A stretch of DNA of 64,000 bases, from positions 4,939,001-5,003,000 of the forward strand of contig NC_081807.1 of the NCBI RefSeq assembly GCF_030704535.1, in the 5' to 3' direction. The translations under genes and the position numbers were made by a program. The DNA is from Vitis vinifera. Its lineage: Eukaryota; Streptophyta; Magnoliopsida; Vitales; Vitaceae. Shown here piece after piece: positions 52,374-64,000 of the stretch. Every line of letters begins with the position of its first letter. Position 1 is the first letter of the stretch. Below the pieces are notes generated by a model, which was given only the letters and a program-made list of their open reading frames with translations, was not told the DNA's origin and searched no databases.

Positions 52374-55300
52374 CTATGAATTGTAGTCAAGACCCAGATC
52401 CCTCAGTGCGTCATTAGCAGCATCTTTGCAACTTTCATGGTTTTCTTTGGCTTTTCTTATTATCTTCTCAATGCCATTACTGAGCAAAAGGGTTCTGTTC
52501 AATAAATGGTGATTCCGCATAAATTATGGTGTCTGTAAATACCAAATATAGTGGAAAGAACTTCTGCTCAATGAATAGCAGTTTAATAGTGTAACAGTAA
52601 TACTAGCCTGTTTTCTTGGTTCCTGACCACAAGGTTTCGGATCATGAGACAAGAGTTCCTCTGCATCTGTTGTGCTGCAGGAAACTTCTGCATGGCCTGG
52701 ATGGCAAGGTCTCCAGCACCAGCCTCAACAGCACGGGCTGCATTGTCTGGTGATCTCAATGAAAGGACACAAAAAATGGGCATAACCTGTATTGTAATGA
52801 AAATAATGCAAACTTCTCAATAACCACGATCTCTTCATGTTCCAAAGAATATAATCACTATTACACATCAGGTTCCAGGATACTAGAATATGACAACTAG
52901 GCAGTTTCTGTTATGACAAAGCTGCTGTTAACCACCATTATTAGACAATGTGATAACCAGTATATATATATATATATGCCAGTGAAATGTCATGGAAATA
53001 TCAGCAGCTAATATGCATTCAGAAATAGGGGATGCAATTAGCACAGCAGGATCTTACAATTGAGTGCAGCTTACATCCAATATGGCAGTATGATGATCAA
53101 GCACATTCATTTGTATAAAAACAAGGTAATTTACCTCTTGCAGAACAGAAGGGTCATCAGAAAATCTGGCAGAGAGTTTGATTAGCCTATCCATTCCACC
53201 CTTCTCAACTATAGTACTCTTATTTGCGTCGCTTCCTGCCAACTATTAGATAAAACAATATAAGAAGTGCTTAAATGCTTTAACAGGGAGTAACACTGCC
53301 AAATCTATCTGTAATGCAAAGCTTTAGACAGCTACTCATTTGTGGTGAGAATTCAGGAAGTGCAGTAGTCAATGCAGAAGATCAGTGCAATTCAGAAAGC
53401 CCAAAACAGGGACCCATCAATTTGCAAATGTAATTAAATCTGCAATCGACATCAATAACTTTTCTTTATTTTCGTCAAAATACAAATAAAATCCATATCC
53501 TTTACTTATCCTTAACAAAATCATTTTATACAACAGGGAATTCAGTAGATTACTCATTGGAATCTCTCTGAATCATACCCATCTTCAATAACAAAATTTA
53601 GATTAGCACACATGCTACAATTGGCTGCCAAGAATTCAGAGGAAAAGAATAAATTTGGGATCTTACAACTGTTTCAAATCCAAGTTGTCATAAGATTCCA
53701 ACTCTTCCCTTCGTCTCCTCATAAGGAATCCAATAAACATTGAAGAATCCAAAAAAGCATACTCCGTAAGAGTATCTCATGAGTACTTTGTACAGATTTT
53801 TAGGATTTGTTGAAATATGCCATTGAAATTACTTCAGATTTGAAAAAAAGAAATAGCTAAAAAATAGCAAAAAAAAATGGTTTAAACCTTAGATAACAAA
53901 GAACAGCAAGCTCTGGCTACAGTTTTGTTGCCTTGTTCACCACTGTCATCAATGCATCGGAGCACTGCATCTATACCTCCACTTTCAGCAATGGATTTAC
54001 AGATTTCATCCTACATAGAGAAGTAGGCCTGGAGTCAGCAAATCATTCAATAAATCAATGGGTATCTGATAGAAGAGGTTCCTCATTTATCTTATTGATG
54101 TATCATTAATTCTAGTTGTCTGAGTCCTAAAAATAAGGATATAGTTCCAAGGTGAAGAATGAGTAATTCCCCTGCTACATGCTTCTAAGGTAAACGAGTA
54201 GTCTCGATGGTAACAAATTACTGAAAATAAGCATTTGCCCTATCACATTCTCACAATAGTCTGTTCTATATATAAACAGTTCGTTTTAATTGGCATCTCA
54301 TAAAATTTAAGGAACTTACATTGACAGCAACAGCCTTTAATGCAATGCTTGCTGAAACCAGACTAGGTGAACGAAGCCCTTCACCAAGTGATTCTACAAG
54401 AGCTCCTGCAATTCCAGCTTTGGCAAATCTTCGAGCATAACCATAAACCTAGAGTTTGTACACATCAAATAGTTACCTTGAGGAAAATTCCCAAGAGTCC
54501 AGATGCATTTAAATGCAAGCATATGGATACATCAGTACTGTGTTTGGTCATTGGGCCTCAAAATATGGCCTGGGTTCAGATCCAAACTTCACCCAGCCTC
54601 CAATTTGTTCATCAAGAAAACATCGGCATAGAAGATCAATTAACTTCATGCAACATATTACCTTAACATGCTGAATTTCTAGCTGCAATTAGTGGAGTGT
54701 ACAAAAATTGAACCTATACACTTTCAACAAAGTATTTACTTACTTGGGAAGCCACGACACGATTATCATCAGGTGTTAACAGAACACATATAGCATCATA
54801 TATGCTGTGGACTCTGCCTCTACCATGGCTCTTCATAATTTGGATGATGAGCTCATCAATTTGCAAGTCCATGAATGATTCCTTCAGAATCTCATTACCA
54901 GTTGCAGCCGCAGCAACAACAGAGAAACCACTGTTCAAGATGTCTACATTTTGACTGGCATCATTCAGGACACCCACCACAATTTTTGGTCCGCCAATCT
55001 TTTGAAATGTTTCTGTACTTTGAACATCTGCATATGATATCATACACATCTCAAACAACACCCAAACAAAATTATTAACCATTTCCCAAGTCCAAAGTCT
55101 GCGAGCTACTAACTGGAATATAATGACGGCCACAATTATTACATAAAACTTGCAGTATCACAGACCATACATCACAAACAACAAAGTTCAAGATTTTGAT
55201 GCCTAAAATCTTATTCCCATAATCTTGTACACATATCAATTGGGCAACAACAATGAAATCACTAGTTGCAAAGAAGGACCAATTCCAACCCTTTTCCAAG

Positions 55301-56025
55301 GCCAGATTTTGTGAGCCATTGATGTAATCACGTTTGTCGTTTTCATTTTTCATTTTCTTTTTCGATTTCAACTAAGTGATCATTAGTCTTAAACAATGTA
55401 TGGATCTGTAATTAAAGCAACATCAAATAACTACAAGCATCAATTCACTGAATTGATGATAATAGCCTTATGAACGAAAGTGCATAGTCATATATACCGT
55501 GAAGCAATGATGCCATTGTCGTCAACCCAGAAACAAGAACCGAATCACCTTCACACCCCACCCGAATCTTTGAACAAACAGAACACACCACTTCCACACC
55601 CCCATTCCTCGTCGCAATCGCCGCATTGTCGGATCCCTCAATCGAACACAACTCGGTTAGCTTATCAAACACCTCCACCATCTCTCCAAAGCCCACCCAA
55701 TCAGAATCCAATTGCTTCAACCGATCCAAAGACTGAATCACTGGATTGTCCCCAACACTGCCGTCTCCAGGAACACACGCGACAATGCCTGCGAGATGGA
55801 TGCAATTTCATAAGTACATCTATATTTGGTCGCAAAGAAATTATTTTTCTCCGGAAACAAATGGAAAGTGGGGGTACCGGAGAGGTCGACGCCCTGGAGG
55901 GTTAGGGTTTGCAGGGCGTCTTCGAGGGCTTCAGCGGGCTCCATGCCTAAGTCTTCCATGTTCTCTCTCACCAACTCGTCGAAAGCGGCTTGGGAGATCG
56001 TACGGACGCCCTTCTTTTGACCCAT
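52374..56025 (-). CDS. Armadillo-repeat protein, ARMC6-like
   Basis: Eight exons on the minus strand (56025-55878, 55788-55498, 55027-54744, 54448-54320, 54010-53888, 53242-53135, 52786-52608, 52494-52374) give 460 residues. The start GQKKGVRTISQAAFDELVRE with EALEDALQTLTLQGVDLSG is typical of plant ARMC6 homologues. The rest is armadillo-type helical repeats, for example GGPKIVVGVLNDASQNVDIL, AGIAGALVESLGEGLRSPSL and GGIDAVLRCIDDSGEQGNKT. The ATG at 56025 is chosen on family fit; an in-frame upstream ATG at 56175 would add 50 low-conservation residues. The seventh intron appears to start with GC, not GT. The protein is a scaffold-type fold with no catalytic site, and the function of plant ARMC6 is poorly known. 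Confidence 0.93.
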
Positions 56026-58607
56026 TTCTGATCTCGCCGTCTGATGATCTGAAGAAGATGAAGTCTCAGAGCGCTGGAAGTGAAGCAGAGTGAAAGATGG
56101 TGGGTTTTGTATTTGGATTTTCAATTTGAAATCACAGAGAGGTGGAGATGGGAGTTGATGTCTGGCTGACTGCAAAGTGCATTAGAATGTTGTGACAATC
56201 CAATTGCATCTTTCCACGTGGCGTATAAATTTTTTTAAAATAATTTCTTTAATAATATCATTTCAATTTTTAAAAAAATAAAAAATAAAATTTTTAAATG
56301 CTGTTTCAATACACTCCCTTGCTTTTATTTTTAAAGATAAAAAATAACTTAGAAAACTAACCTTTTTAAGATAATAATTTCTAAAAATTTGAGATATACC
56401 ACCTTAAAATTTAAAATTTTTTCTACAATAATTTAAAAAATATAAAATTACACGAGTTTCTAAATTTTATAGAGGAGTTATTATTATTATTATTATTATT
56501 TTTTGTTTTTAAGAAAAAAAATCAAATAATACCTTTATGATTTGGTTTAAAAATTTATTTACTTTAAAGTATTAATACATTCAACATAGAAGCTTTTCAT
56601 TTTAATCATATGTTAGATGTGTTGGTGGATTGTCACACACTACTTAAGCCCAACGAATTTACAAACAATGACAAGTAAGCATATTGTCTACATAATAATA
56701 TATGATGCTTACGTTTGAGCCTCTCCGAGCATTTCAAAAGTTTTTACAAGACTACAAGGACCTCGTGCTTATATTATAGTTAAGGCGAATTTTTTGAAGC
56801 AATGTAAAGAAGTTTAGAAAAATTATGTACTCTTGTCCATAGCTTGTGAAGCCTAATTGAGTTAATTATGAATTATAACGATTTCAGAAAGTTTCATAAA
56901 TACCTATAAGATAATGACCTTTAATTTAATGTAAAGTATTTTTCTAACCAACCCACATGATACTTAAATAATTTAAGCCACTTGAAGTTGGTAAGTCGAC
57001 TTTTTTGAACTAATTAATGTTACACAATACAAAAGTTAGAGATGAAAAAGAAAGTCATAGTTAAAAGTCTAGAAAAGTAAATAAAATTGTTATTACAAAA
57101 GAATACTTTAAAAGACTTGATTGTTTTAAAATTAGAGTCATTTGCCTTAATCAATAAGCATGGGAGGGATAAAAAAACTTGATTTACTTCTAAAGATTGA
57201 TGACACACTTGAAAAAAGATAAGGATAATGATAGATTGGGTTGATCACAAAGAGAATGGTGATCATAGATCAACAAGCTAACTAATCTAACATACCTAAT
57301 TTTTGAAATGAATCTTTAGACCTTCTAAATAAAATGGGGCCTTCCCCTTTCCCCAAACTAGGACCCACAATTAGGATGGCCTAGAATGAGAATTCTACTT
57401 TGATGGGGTTTCCAAAGCTTGAGCAAGGCGATAGTGTCCACTTCTCAAGGCCAAGGGTGAGAATCCATCTGAATGCTAACAATATTGGATGGGCCACCAA
57501 TAGGTTAAGGTGGAAGCCCTTTATCGGAGATTGGCCCTAACTAACTACCTAGCTTAATATGGAAAGTGCGATAATAAAGGTAGAAAGATCCCTTTCTTAT
57601 TGCATTCAAAAAGCCAAATCCTTTTTATGGGGACATCCTTGTCAATAAGGCCTTATTGCTAACTCATGCTTTCACATAGAAGGGCATAACTATTAAACAG
57701 AGAGCTTTTAGTTTTTGTTGAATAGCTCAATTCAAGAAAGATCCTCCAACTATTAGAAATGAATTAGATTACCTTAAGGGAGAATTGCTTCTAGGCAACT
57801 AGAAATCAAGTTGCTCAAACCTAATTTCTCTATGCACAGGTATCCTATAAAGTGTGTTCCTTGTTAGGTTGAACCTTGGCAATGTAGTGTTTTTTCTAAA
57901 TGAAGAAGGAAATCATAGAATCATAGTATTAGTTTTACTAAGTATAGTCTTGTCTTTATTATTCATCCCAATTGACTTAACTAAGAATAAGTTCTTTTTT
58001 AAAAAAGGCATCACGTGCAATGAGATTATTTTATTAATTTCCTTTTTTACCCGAGATGGGTCCTTTAAGGAGCGGGGCTTTATTGAAAAAGGTTGAGAGT
58101 AGCAAAAAAAACTATATGTTTGTTCACACTTTCACGCTAGAAAAGTAATCATGTCAATTCTTGTATGCATGAGAACTTTGCTAAGAAGTTTTATTATATT
58201 ATTTGTTTAGGACTTAACTTTTTCTGTCTAGAAGTAGTTGATCTCTTGCACCGTTTAACACCTCTCTATATCATTAAGCATGTTACTCTCAAATACTATG
58301 GGATGTATATCTTGCATTAGAACTCTTATAGCAAAGTCAAAGGTATTCATATGAACTTCAAATACCTTGTTATAGTTTGATAGTGCCAATATTGGCTCCT
58401 TAGTCACAATCTTTTAAATCTTTAACGGTTTGTTGGCATTTATCATCTTATTCCCTTACTTTGTTTTTCTTTAATAGGTTTTCACTATCATTTTTGAATA
58501 ACCTCAAAAGAACCATCAATAGTAATTCATTATGACACCCTTGTAGGCTAATCCTATTATCAGATGGTCTTTAGCTTACTTTCTTCCATCATCAACATTC
58601 CATCCTT
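56026..58607. other. ARMC6 promoter, then decayed transposon DNA
   Basis: The first 150-200 bases are the ARMC6 leader and promoter. A TTA microsatellite lies at about 56477-56500. From about 56.6 kb the composition changes to a moderately GC transposon-like DNA with no long frame. An 80-codon frame at 57854-58096 has no domain. It is probably the interior of the same decayed gypsy element whose polymerase remnant follows. Confidence 0.45.
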
Positions 58608-58915
58608 TACGAGTTCTTAATGGTGTCATTTGGACTCATCAATGCACTAGCTACATTTTGCTCATTAATGAATATGATCTTTTTTTCCATACTTGAATGA
58701 ATTTGTAGTTGTTATTTGTAAGACTAGTTATTTACAACCATTTACCTTAAAAGAAACATGTAGAGAACACATAAGAAATTAAGGTCTTCAAATTATTAAG
58801 ACAAAATCAGTTCTATATAAAAAAGAAGAAATGTTCATTTTCTAAGGAGAGCTTCTATTTTTTAAAAATTGAAAGCTTATGAACTACGGTAAGTATTTTG
58901 TTTACTATATTTTTA
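58608..58915 (+). mobile_element. Decayed Ty3/gypsy reverse transcriptase fragment
   Basis: The plus strand translates to YEFLMVSFGLINALATFCSL followed by MNMIF, the finger-palm segment next to the catalytic site of gypsy-type reverse transcriptase. After a frameshift near 58685 it continues as PYLNEFVVV, then LKETCREHIRN and SVLYKKEEMF. Stops are frequent and the catalytic Asp pair is lost. No LTRs were delimited. It is inactive. Confidence 0.7.
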
Positions 58916-59224
58916 GAAGAATTTCTTAAAAGAATAGATGAGTAATTTTCTTATTTCATAAAATTTTTAAAGTTTAAATATTTATGTGAATTTTTTTTAA
59001 TGAAGCCTAACTTATTGAAGCTTTTTTTTTTTGGTAAAAACTAGTTTCAAGAACTTAATAATTATGTGTTGAACTAAAAGAATGTAAAAAAGCTTTTACT
59101 AAAACAAGATTCTTTGCTTTGGTTATTGACTTTTGGTAAAAAAAAAAATATATATTTCTTAAACTTGATTAAATGCTTCTATCTCTCCTTGAATAATTCT
59201 ATTAAACGAAAGTCCAAAGGACCC

Positions 59225-59645
59225 AAGAATAAACTTACATAGAACTTAGGATTATGTCTCAGTGATGGGAGTTTAAAGCAACTAAGAATAAACTTAGAAC
59301 CTAGGATGTCGTTCTACTGATAAAAGTCCAAAGTAATTAAGAATAAACTTAGATAGAACTTAGGATAACATCCCAATAACGAGAGTTTAAAGCAATTAAG
59401 AATAAACTTAGAACATATGATGACTTTGCAATGATGAGAATCCGAATGAATTAAAAATAAACTTAGATAAAACTTAGGATGACGTTTCAATGATAAGAGT
59501 CCAAAACAACTAAGAATAAATTTAGGTAAAACTTAGAATGACGTTGCAATGATGAGAGTTCAAAAGAGCTAAGTATAATAAACTTGGATAAAACCTAGGA
59601 TGATGTCCCAATGACAGGAGTTCAAAGGAACTAAGAATAAACTCA
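59225..59645. repeat. Tandem array of 7 diverged units (59/55 bp alternation)
   Basis: Units start AAGAATAAACTTAGA and contain TTAGGATGAC and ATGAGAGTCCAAAG. Counted lengths are 59, 55, 59, 55, 59, 59 and 62 bp, plus a partial eighth. The 55-bp units lack four bases after AACTTAGA. A degenerate half unit precedes at about 59205. The array lies just after the gypsy remnant and may be part of it. Confidence 0.9.
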
Positions 59646-60350
59646 TGAAAGCCACAAACATATTGTAGGCCTTAAAAGCCACATTTGGATTCATATAAAA
59701 TTTATTTTATATTTCATAAAACTTTCATATATAATATCTTTAAAAATTATGGTTATTATAAGTTTTGTTTAGGTTATTTGTGGTTATTGAAAAGTATTAA
59801 GGAAAAAAAAAATGTTAAGAAAAATGATTTTTTAAAATTTGGTTGTATTATGAAAAATATAAAAAAAATTTAAATATAATTAAAATTTGTTAAAAAACTT
59901 ATAATTATAAGTTGCTTTTGTTAAATCAAATTGAAGGGTGGTATAATATCAATCTATTTCCAACATCATATCCATAGTTAGTAGCTCCAATCCGCTCCGT
60001 ATTTTTAAATTATTTATTTTTTGAAATAGTATATTATCTTTTGATGATGGAGAGAAAGAGAAAGAAAAATGAAAAAAAAAATCATTTCAATAAAAAGAAA
60101 AAATTGATTAAATTTTTGGTACTAAAAAGGAGGTCATCATACGTAAGTCGATCGTAATAAAGTGAAGTATGAGTTTGTAAACGAATAATTGGATATTTAA
60201 CATATCTTTTACCTCTACTTTCCCACCTTCTGTTGCAGTTCAAATCGCACCACTTACTCCTAGTCAAATTTCATGGCTTTAAAAAAACATAAACAGACAG
60301 AATATATAGGTCCATGCAGTTGGTCGACTCCTGAGAGAGTCTTCCACACT
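59646..60350. other. AT-rich spacer upstream of phytocyanin gene
   Basis: 59795-59915 is a fragment of the MITE family seen at 3920-4244. The remainder is AT-rich. A TATATAAA at 60356-60363 lies 276 bases before the phytocyanin ATG and is an alternative to the closer TATTTAAA. Confidence 0.45.
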
Positions 60351-60537
60351 TAGTGTATATAAATTCAAACACATTTATCACTGTGTATGACAGAGAAGGG
60401 TTTGAAACCAGAGGGCCAAAGTGGAGGCCTCGCCCAACTCAAGAAATTCACCACCATATTTGATTATTTTCCATGTCCGACCAACCCCATTCTGCAAAAA
60501 GGCGATATCCTGCTGGTCCGCACTAGTCCAACTCCGG

Positions 60538-60545
60538 TATTTAAA
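60538..60545 (+). promoter_or_regulatory. Possible TATA box of the phytocyanin-like gene
   Basis: TATTTAAA followed by a C-rich start region lies 94 bases before the last bases of the leader and 101 before the ATG. A stronger TATATAAA at 60356 is the competitor. Confidence 0.4.
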
Positions 60546-60638
60546 CCCCCACAAACTCATGCCTCCATTCATTGCAACTACCAGCTTTCAGTTTCTGATT
60601 CAAGATTCATTTGAGGAAGAGAGGAAGCCAGCAAAGCG

Positions 60639-61287
60639 ATGGGTTTCACTTCTGGACAAGGAGTAGTCACCTTACTGGTGTTAACTGCTTCCCTGTTAGC
60701 GGTCGGTATGGCAAACAGACCCATTGCAGGTAAGCCTGCAAATCACTGGAATTCCGGCTTCAATCACAGCATTTGGGGTCCCAGAAACAATCCTTTCCAC
60801 CCCAATAATACCCGGCCTCCCAAGAAGTTCATCGTCGGTGGATCGGAGCGCTGGCGCTACGGCTTTAACTACACTGATTGGGCTCTCAAGAATGGACCCT
60901 TCTACATTAACGATACTCTGGGTGAGTTTTATATCTATATCATCAACAATACTTCCATTTTTGATACTTAAGAAGAAAATGAAATAACCCTCTGTATTAA
61001 TTGTTAATATGATGCTGGGTTCAGTGTTCAAGTATGATCCTCCAAACAGCACCACATTTCCTCACAGCGTATACTTGTTGCCAAACTTTGGGAGCTTCCT
61101 GACGTGCGACCTGAGTAGAGCCAAGCAAGTGGCTACGGTGGCGCAAGGAGGCAGCAAGGGGTTTGAGTTTGTGCTAAAGAACTTGTGGCCTCACTACTTC
61201 GCCTGCGGGGAACACAATGGGCTGCACTGCAAAGAGGGAATGATGAAGTTCTCTGTGATGCCGCTATTTCGTCCCTGCCATGGCTGA
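60639..61287 (+). CDS. Phytocyanin-like secreted cupredoxin
   Basis: Two exons (60639-60921, 61025-61287) encode 181 residues. A signal peptide spans about 1-25. A Asn/Pro/Trp-rich linker (26-62) with NHS and NNT glycosylation sequons follows, then a phytocyanin domain (63-181) starting KKFIVGGSERWRYGFNYTDW. Candidate copper ligands are His108 (FPHSV), Cys155 (FACGEHNG), His162 (LHC) and Met167 (KEGMM). Cys122 and Cys163 would form the usual disulfide. Cys-to-His spacing is six residues here versus four in plantacyanin. There is no GPI-type tail, so it is probably soluble in the apoplast. The intron falls at the site typical of phytocyanins. Copper binding and function are inferred. A poly(A) signal AATAAA lies at 61382. 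Confidence 0.88.
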
Positions 61288-61477
61288 TCATGAATGGAGA
61301 ATGGCTAGGGAAGATGCAGTGCTTCTTCTTCTTCTTCTTGTGTGTTTTTTTGCTTAATTTCCATGTTCTGAATTTTAAAGAAATAAAGAGTTTTCAGACT
61401 CAACAGTTGTAGGATATACAGCAATAGAAAAATGTAATGGTTTGTTTACACGTCCGACAGAAAAGATATACAAATTT

Positions 61478-62625
61478 TATAACTGTTTTTGTATTAATCA
61501 AGAATAATCAACTTTTTTGTTTAATATAATTAAATTAAAATTGGCATTTCTTTCATTATTTTTTATAATAATAAAAAAAAACAAAGGGTTAAAAAGTTTT
61601 TGAAAACTATTCTTTGATATTTTATAGAACAAAATTTTGTTTAAAAATTTAAAATATATTTAAATATGTTTTAAATAGATAATATTTTATTTTTAATAAT
61701 TCTATATGTTAATATAATTATTTTTTAAAACAATCTTTATAAAATAAGTGAAAATAATAAAAAACAAGTAAAAGACATTATTTGAAAATACACTATTTTT
61801 TTGTTATTGAGAATAAAAAATAAAAAACAATTTTCAATTCTAAGCTCACAAACAAATCCAACACTTTTTAAAAAATTTTCAAACTTCTTTTGACTTTTTA
61901 TTATTATTTAACCAAATAAAAAACTATAACTGTTTTTGTATTAATCAAGAATAATCAACTTATTTGTTTAATATAATTAAATTAAAATTGACATTTCTTT
62001 CATTATTTTTTATAATAAAAAGATGATGATGATGATACAAAAGTGGGTAAATGTTTTCCTTCCAGGATTATGAAAAATAATTTTCCTTTTATATACACAT
62101 AAATCCTAATTAAAATATAATAGGAAGTTTAAAAAAATTGAAAAGTGCAAACCAATAAAAAAAATGGTATTTTAAGCCTTATTTGGTAATTATTTTCGAA
62201 AATAATCCTAAAAAATAATTTAAAAAAATAGTTTTTGAAAACTATTTTTTTGATATTTTATAAAATAATCAAAGTCCGTTTGAGAATTTAAAATATGTTT
62301 TAAAAATTATTTTTATATCTAATATTTTATTTTTAATAATTCTATATATTAATATAATTATCTCTTAAAACAACCTTCATAAAAATAAGTGAAAATAATA
62401 AAAAATCATTAAAAAATATTATCTAAAAACACACTATTTTTTATTCTTAAGAACAAAAAATAAAAAATAAATTTTAATTATCAAACATCATTTTTTGTAT
62501 TTTTTATTCTTGATAACAATTTTCATTTCTAAAAAACAATTCACAAACAAACCCTTAAACTTTCTTAAAATTTTTCAAACTTCTTTTGACTTTTTATTAT
62601 TACTTAACCAAATAAAAAACCATAT
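61478..62625. repeat. Tandem duplication downstream of the phytocyanin gene
   Basis: Copy 1 (about 61478-61924) and copy 2 (about 61925-62625) share the same start, a block with ATAACTGTTTTTGTATTAAT and AATCAACTT offset by 447 bp. They also share the same end, CTTCTTTTGACTTTTTATTA then TAACCAAATAAAAAAC. Copy 2 is longer because it holds a block at about 62025-62235 that includes the left end of a MITE; this block is missing from copy 1. Confidence 0.75.
62176..62554. mobile_element. AT-rich MITE within copy 2 of the duplication
   Basis: The left end GCCTTATTTGGTAATTATTT and the right end TTCACAAACAAACCC form an imperfect inverted repeat, flanked on both sides by TTAA. The interior is shared with the element at 13403-13680. 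Confidence 0.5.
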
Positions 62626-64000
62626 ATTTATCTTAATTCAACATTTTCAATTCAAAAATCTTAACATAAGACTCAATAATAATGAATCAGTCTCAAATCA
62701 AATCTTGAGAGTAACATGATCACTTCAACCACTACACCATAACACCTTGAATTCTCTTGTTCCTAATTACAAGCTCGTGTGATTTTATTTGTCTTGGTAG
62801 CAACCCATGATAAAAATTTACATGGATGTTTACTAATAAAATTTAAAATCAATTGTGGTCGGTTCTATCTGCACCAAACCCATGGACGGCAGTGAAATTA
62901 ATCCTCTTTTTGTTAAGTAAAATACATTGAAACGAAGTTGCAAAGATCGTAACATGACACCATCATGATGATAGTTGATGTTTGCAATACCAAAATTCAA
63001 CCTTTGTTTTTTAAATTGTTTGTAAGAGGAATGAATATTTAACATGTTTCAACTAAATTGAGTCAATGCCCACCAATCGTTAATTCCCCACTTTGTATTT
63101 GCCATGATTTGGTCAAATCTCATGCTTTTTTCAATTTTTTTAAAAAGAAAAATCAATTTTGTATGAGAGGATTATAGCTACACATGGTTAGTTGACTAAA
63201 AAGTCTTGGAAATGCTCTCCATAGATTACGCAATACAATTTTTTTGTAATTGAGTCAAGATGTTATGCTAAATGTAATTATGTGCAGAAAAAGTTCAGTT
63301 CAATGTTATCTATGTTACATTGGCTTTGAAATTTATTCGGATAAAATATTTTTTTGAAAACACTTTGTAACACATTTCATTCCTTAGATTTATTTAGGCA
63401 AATGGGTAGTAATGTTAATCCAAGTATTAGATTGTGAAGCTTGAATTAATCTTGTTGCACTATATAACAGATATCGGAGGTTTAGCTCCTCGTTGAGCTA
63501 AGGAAAATTGAATTATACGGTCACCTCACAAGCATTTTAAGGGAGTAGTGCCTCTAGTCAAATTTTGTTTATTTATTGAATGATGAATCTATCCCTATTA
63601 TATTTTAACTCTTTTATGGTTTAAAATTCATTTTTAGAGAGAAAAAATTCAAAGTGTGATCTTCAATTAAGAGAAAAGAGAGTCTTCATTATTATAATCA
63701 TTCTTTTCCTTTGATTAGTGGATTATTGAGTATTGGTGTGCGAGCTCCCTAAGCATATGGATCATATTGATCATTAAACCATATTAAAATCTCTCGGTCT
63801 TTCTTTATTTCTACTTGTGCTTATGTTTAGATTAATACTTGATCAGTGCATAACATCCATAATTAATTAGTACATGGACACATGATACATGGCATAAGTT
63901 TTAAGTGCCGAAGCATGAGGACAATGTGAAGCCAAATGAAAATTAGGACCTTAGCCTACCCTCCGCTAATCTTGACTCATAAGAAGCTGTCACAAATTTA
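62626..64000. other. Intergenic to the right edge, nothing identified
   Basis: AT-rich DNA with short frames only. I see no domain, RNA gene or delimited repeat. Confidence 0.5.

Noticed and set aside
56026-56175. Upstream ATG extending the ARMC6-like protein by 50 residues
   Set aside because: The family start is at 56025; the extension is low-complexity leader, though a targeting peptide cannot be fully excluded.
57854-58096. 80-codon hydrophobic frame
   Set aside because: It lies inside decayed gypsy DNA and its composition reflects T-rich sequence.
60387-60614. 75-codon frame just before the phytocyanin gene
   Set aside because: It overlaps the promoter/leader with two frames open at once and no recognisable motif; chance is more likely.
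1-64000. CRISPR arrays, operons, tRNA or rRNA genes, organelle DNA insertions, known microRNA precursors
   Set aside because: Looked for by eye on both strands. None seen; the genome is eukaryotic and no common plant microRNA sequence was recognised.

Overview
The window is nuclear DNA from a eudicot plant. Genes carry many GT-AG introns, some of 2.5-3.3 kb, intergenic DNA is AT-rich (poly-A/T tracts, TA, GA and CT microsatellites), and plant-only families are present: class III peroxidase, GARP/HHO factor, phytocyanin and plant LARP6. The gene order and repeat style suggest grapevine (Vitis), but this is an inference from sequence character and no search was run. Seven genes lie wholly inside the window and one runs in from the left edge.

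Layout: (1) 1-2040, + strand, the 3' part of a DEK_C/SWIB chromatin gene with an in-frame TAG in its linker. (2) 2041-5760, transposon debris: MITEs of Harbinger, Mutator and hAT type and a decayed copia gag. (3) 5.8-14.6 kb, AT-rich, with one GC-richer island near 5.8-6.1 kb and no convincing gene. (4) 14.7-17.8 kb, a duplicated promoter-like block followed by an HHO/NIGT1-type GARP repressor. (5) 17.8-22.1 kb, intergenic, with a decayed reading frame on the minus strand. (6) 22.1-25.1 kb, a LARP6-type RNA-binding protein. (7) 27.2-29.3 kb, a secreted class III peroxidase with the classical three introns. (8) 31.8-32.2 kb, a single-exon small membrane protein. (9) 32.2-40.0 kb, repeat-rich. 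(10) 40.0-51.0 kb, a cyclophilin-40 gene whose long introns hold microsatellites and a dated LINE insertion. (11) 52.4-56.0 kb, minus strand, an ARMC6-like armadillo protein with an apparent GC-AG intron. (12) 56-60 kb, a decayed Ty3/gypsy element and a 59/55-bp tandem array. (13) 60.6-61.3 kb, a two-exon phytocyanin-like secreted protein. (14) 61.4-64 kb, a local tandem duplication and AT-rich DNA.

The genes do not form a pathway or cluster. They are ordinary, independently transcribed plant genes: chromatin (SWIB), nutrient-responsive transcription (HHO), RNA binding (LARP6), cell-wall redox (peroxidase, phytocyanin) and Hsp90 co-chaperone function (CYP40). Exon boundaries were worked out by hand from splice sites, codon phase and family conservation. 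All seven complete models close in frame: 401, 412, 329, 132, 361, 460 and 181 residues.

I found no convincing undescribed biological system. The observations most worth checking are the stop codon and missing second SWIB domain at the left edge, the duplicated upstream block of the HHO gene, the GC-AG intron, the altered copper-ligand spacing in the phytocyanin, and several well-delimited transposon insertions with target-site duplications.
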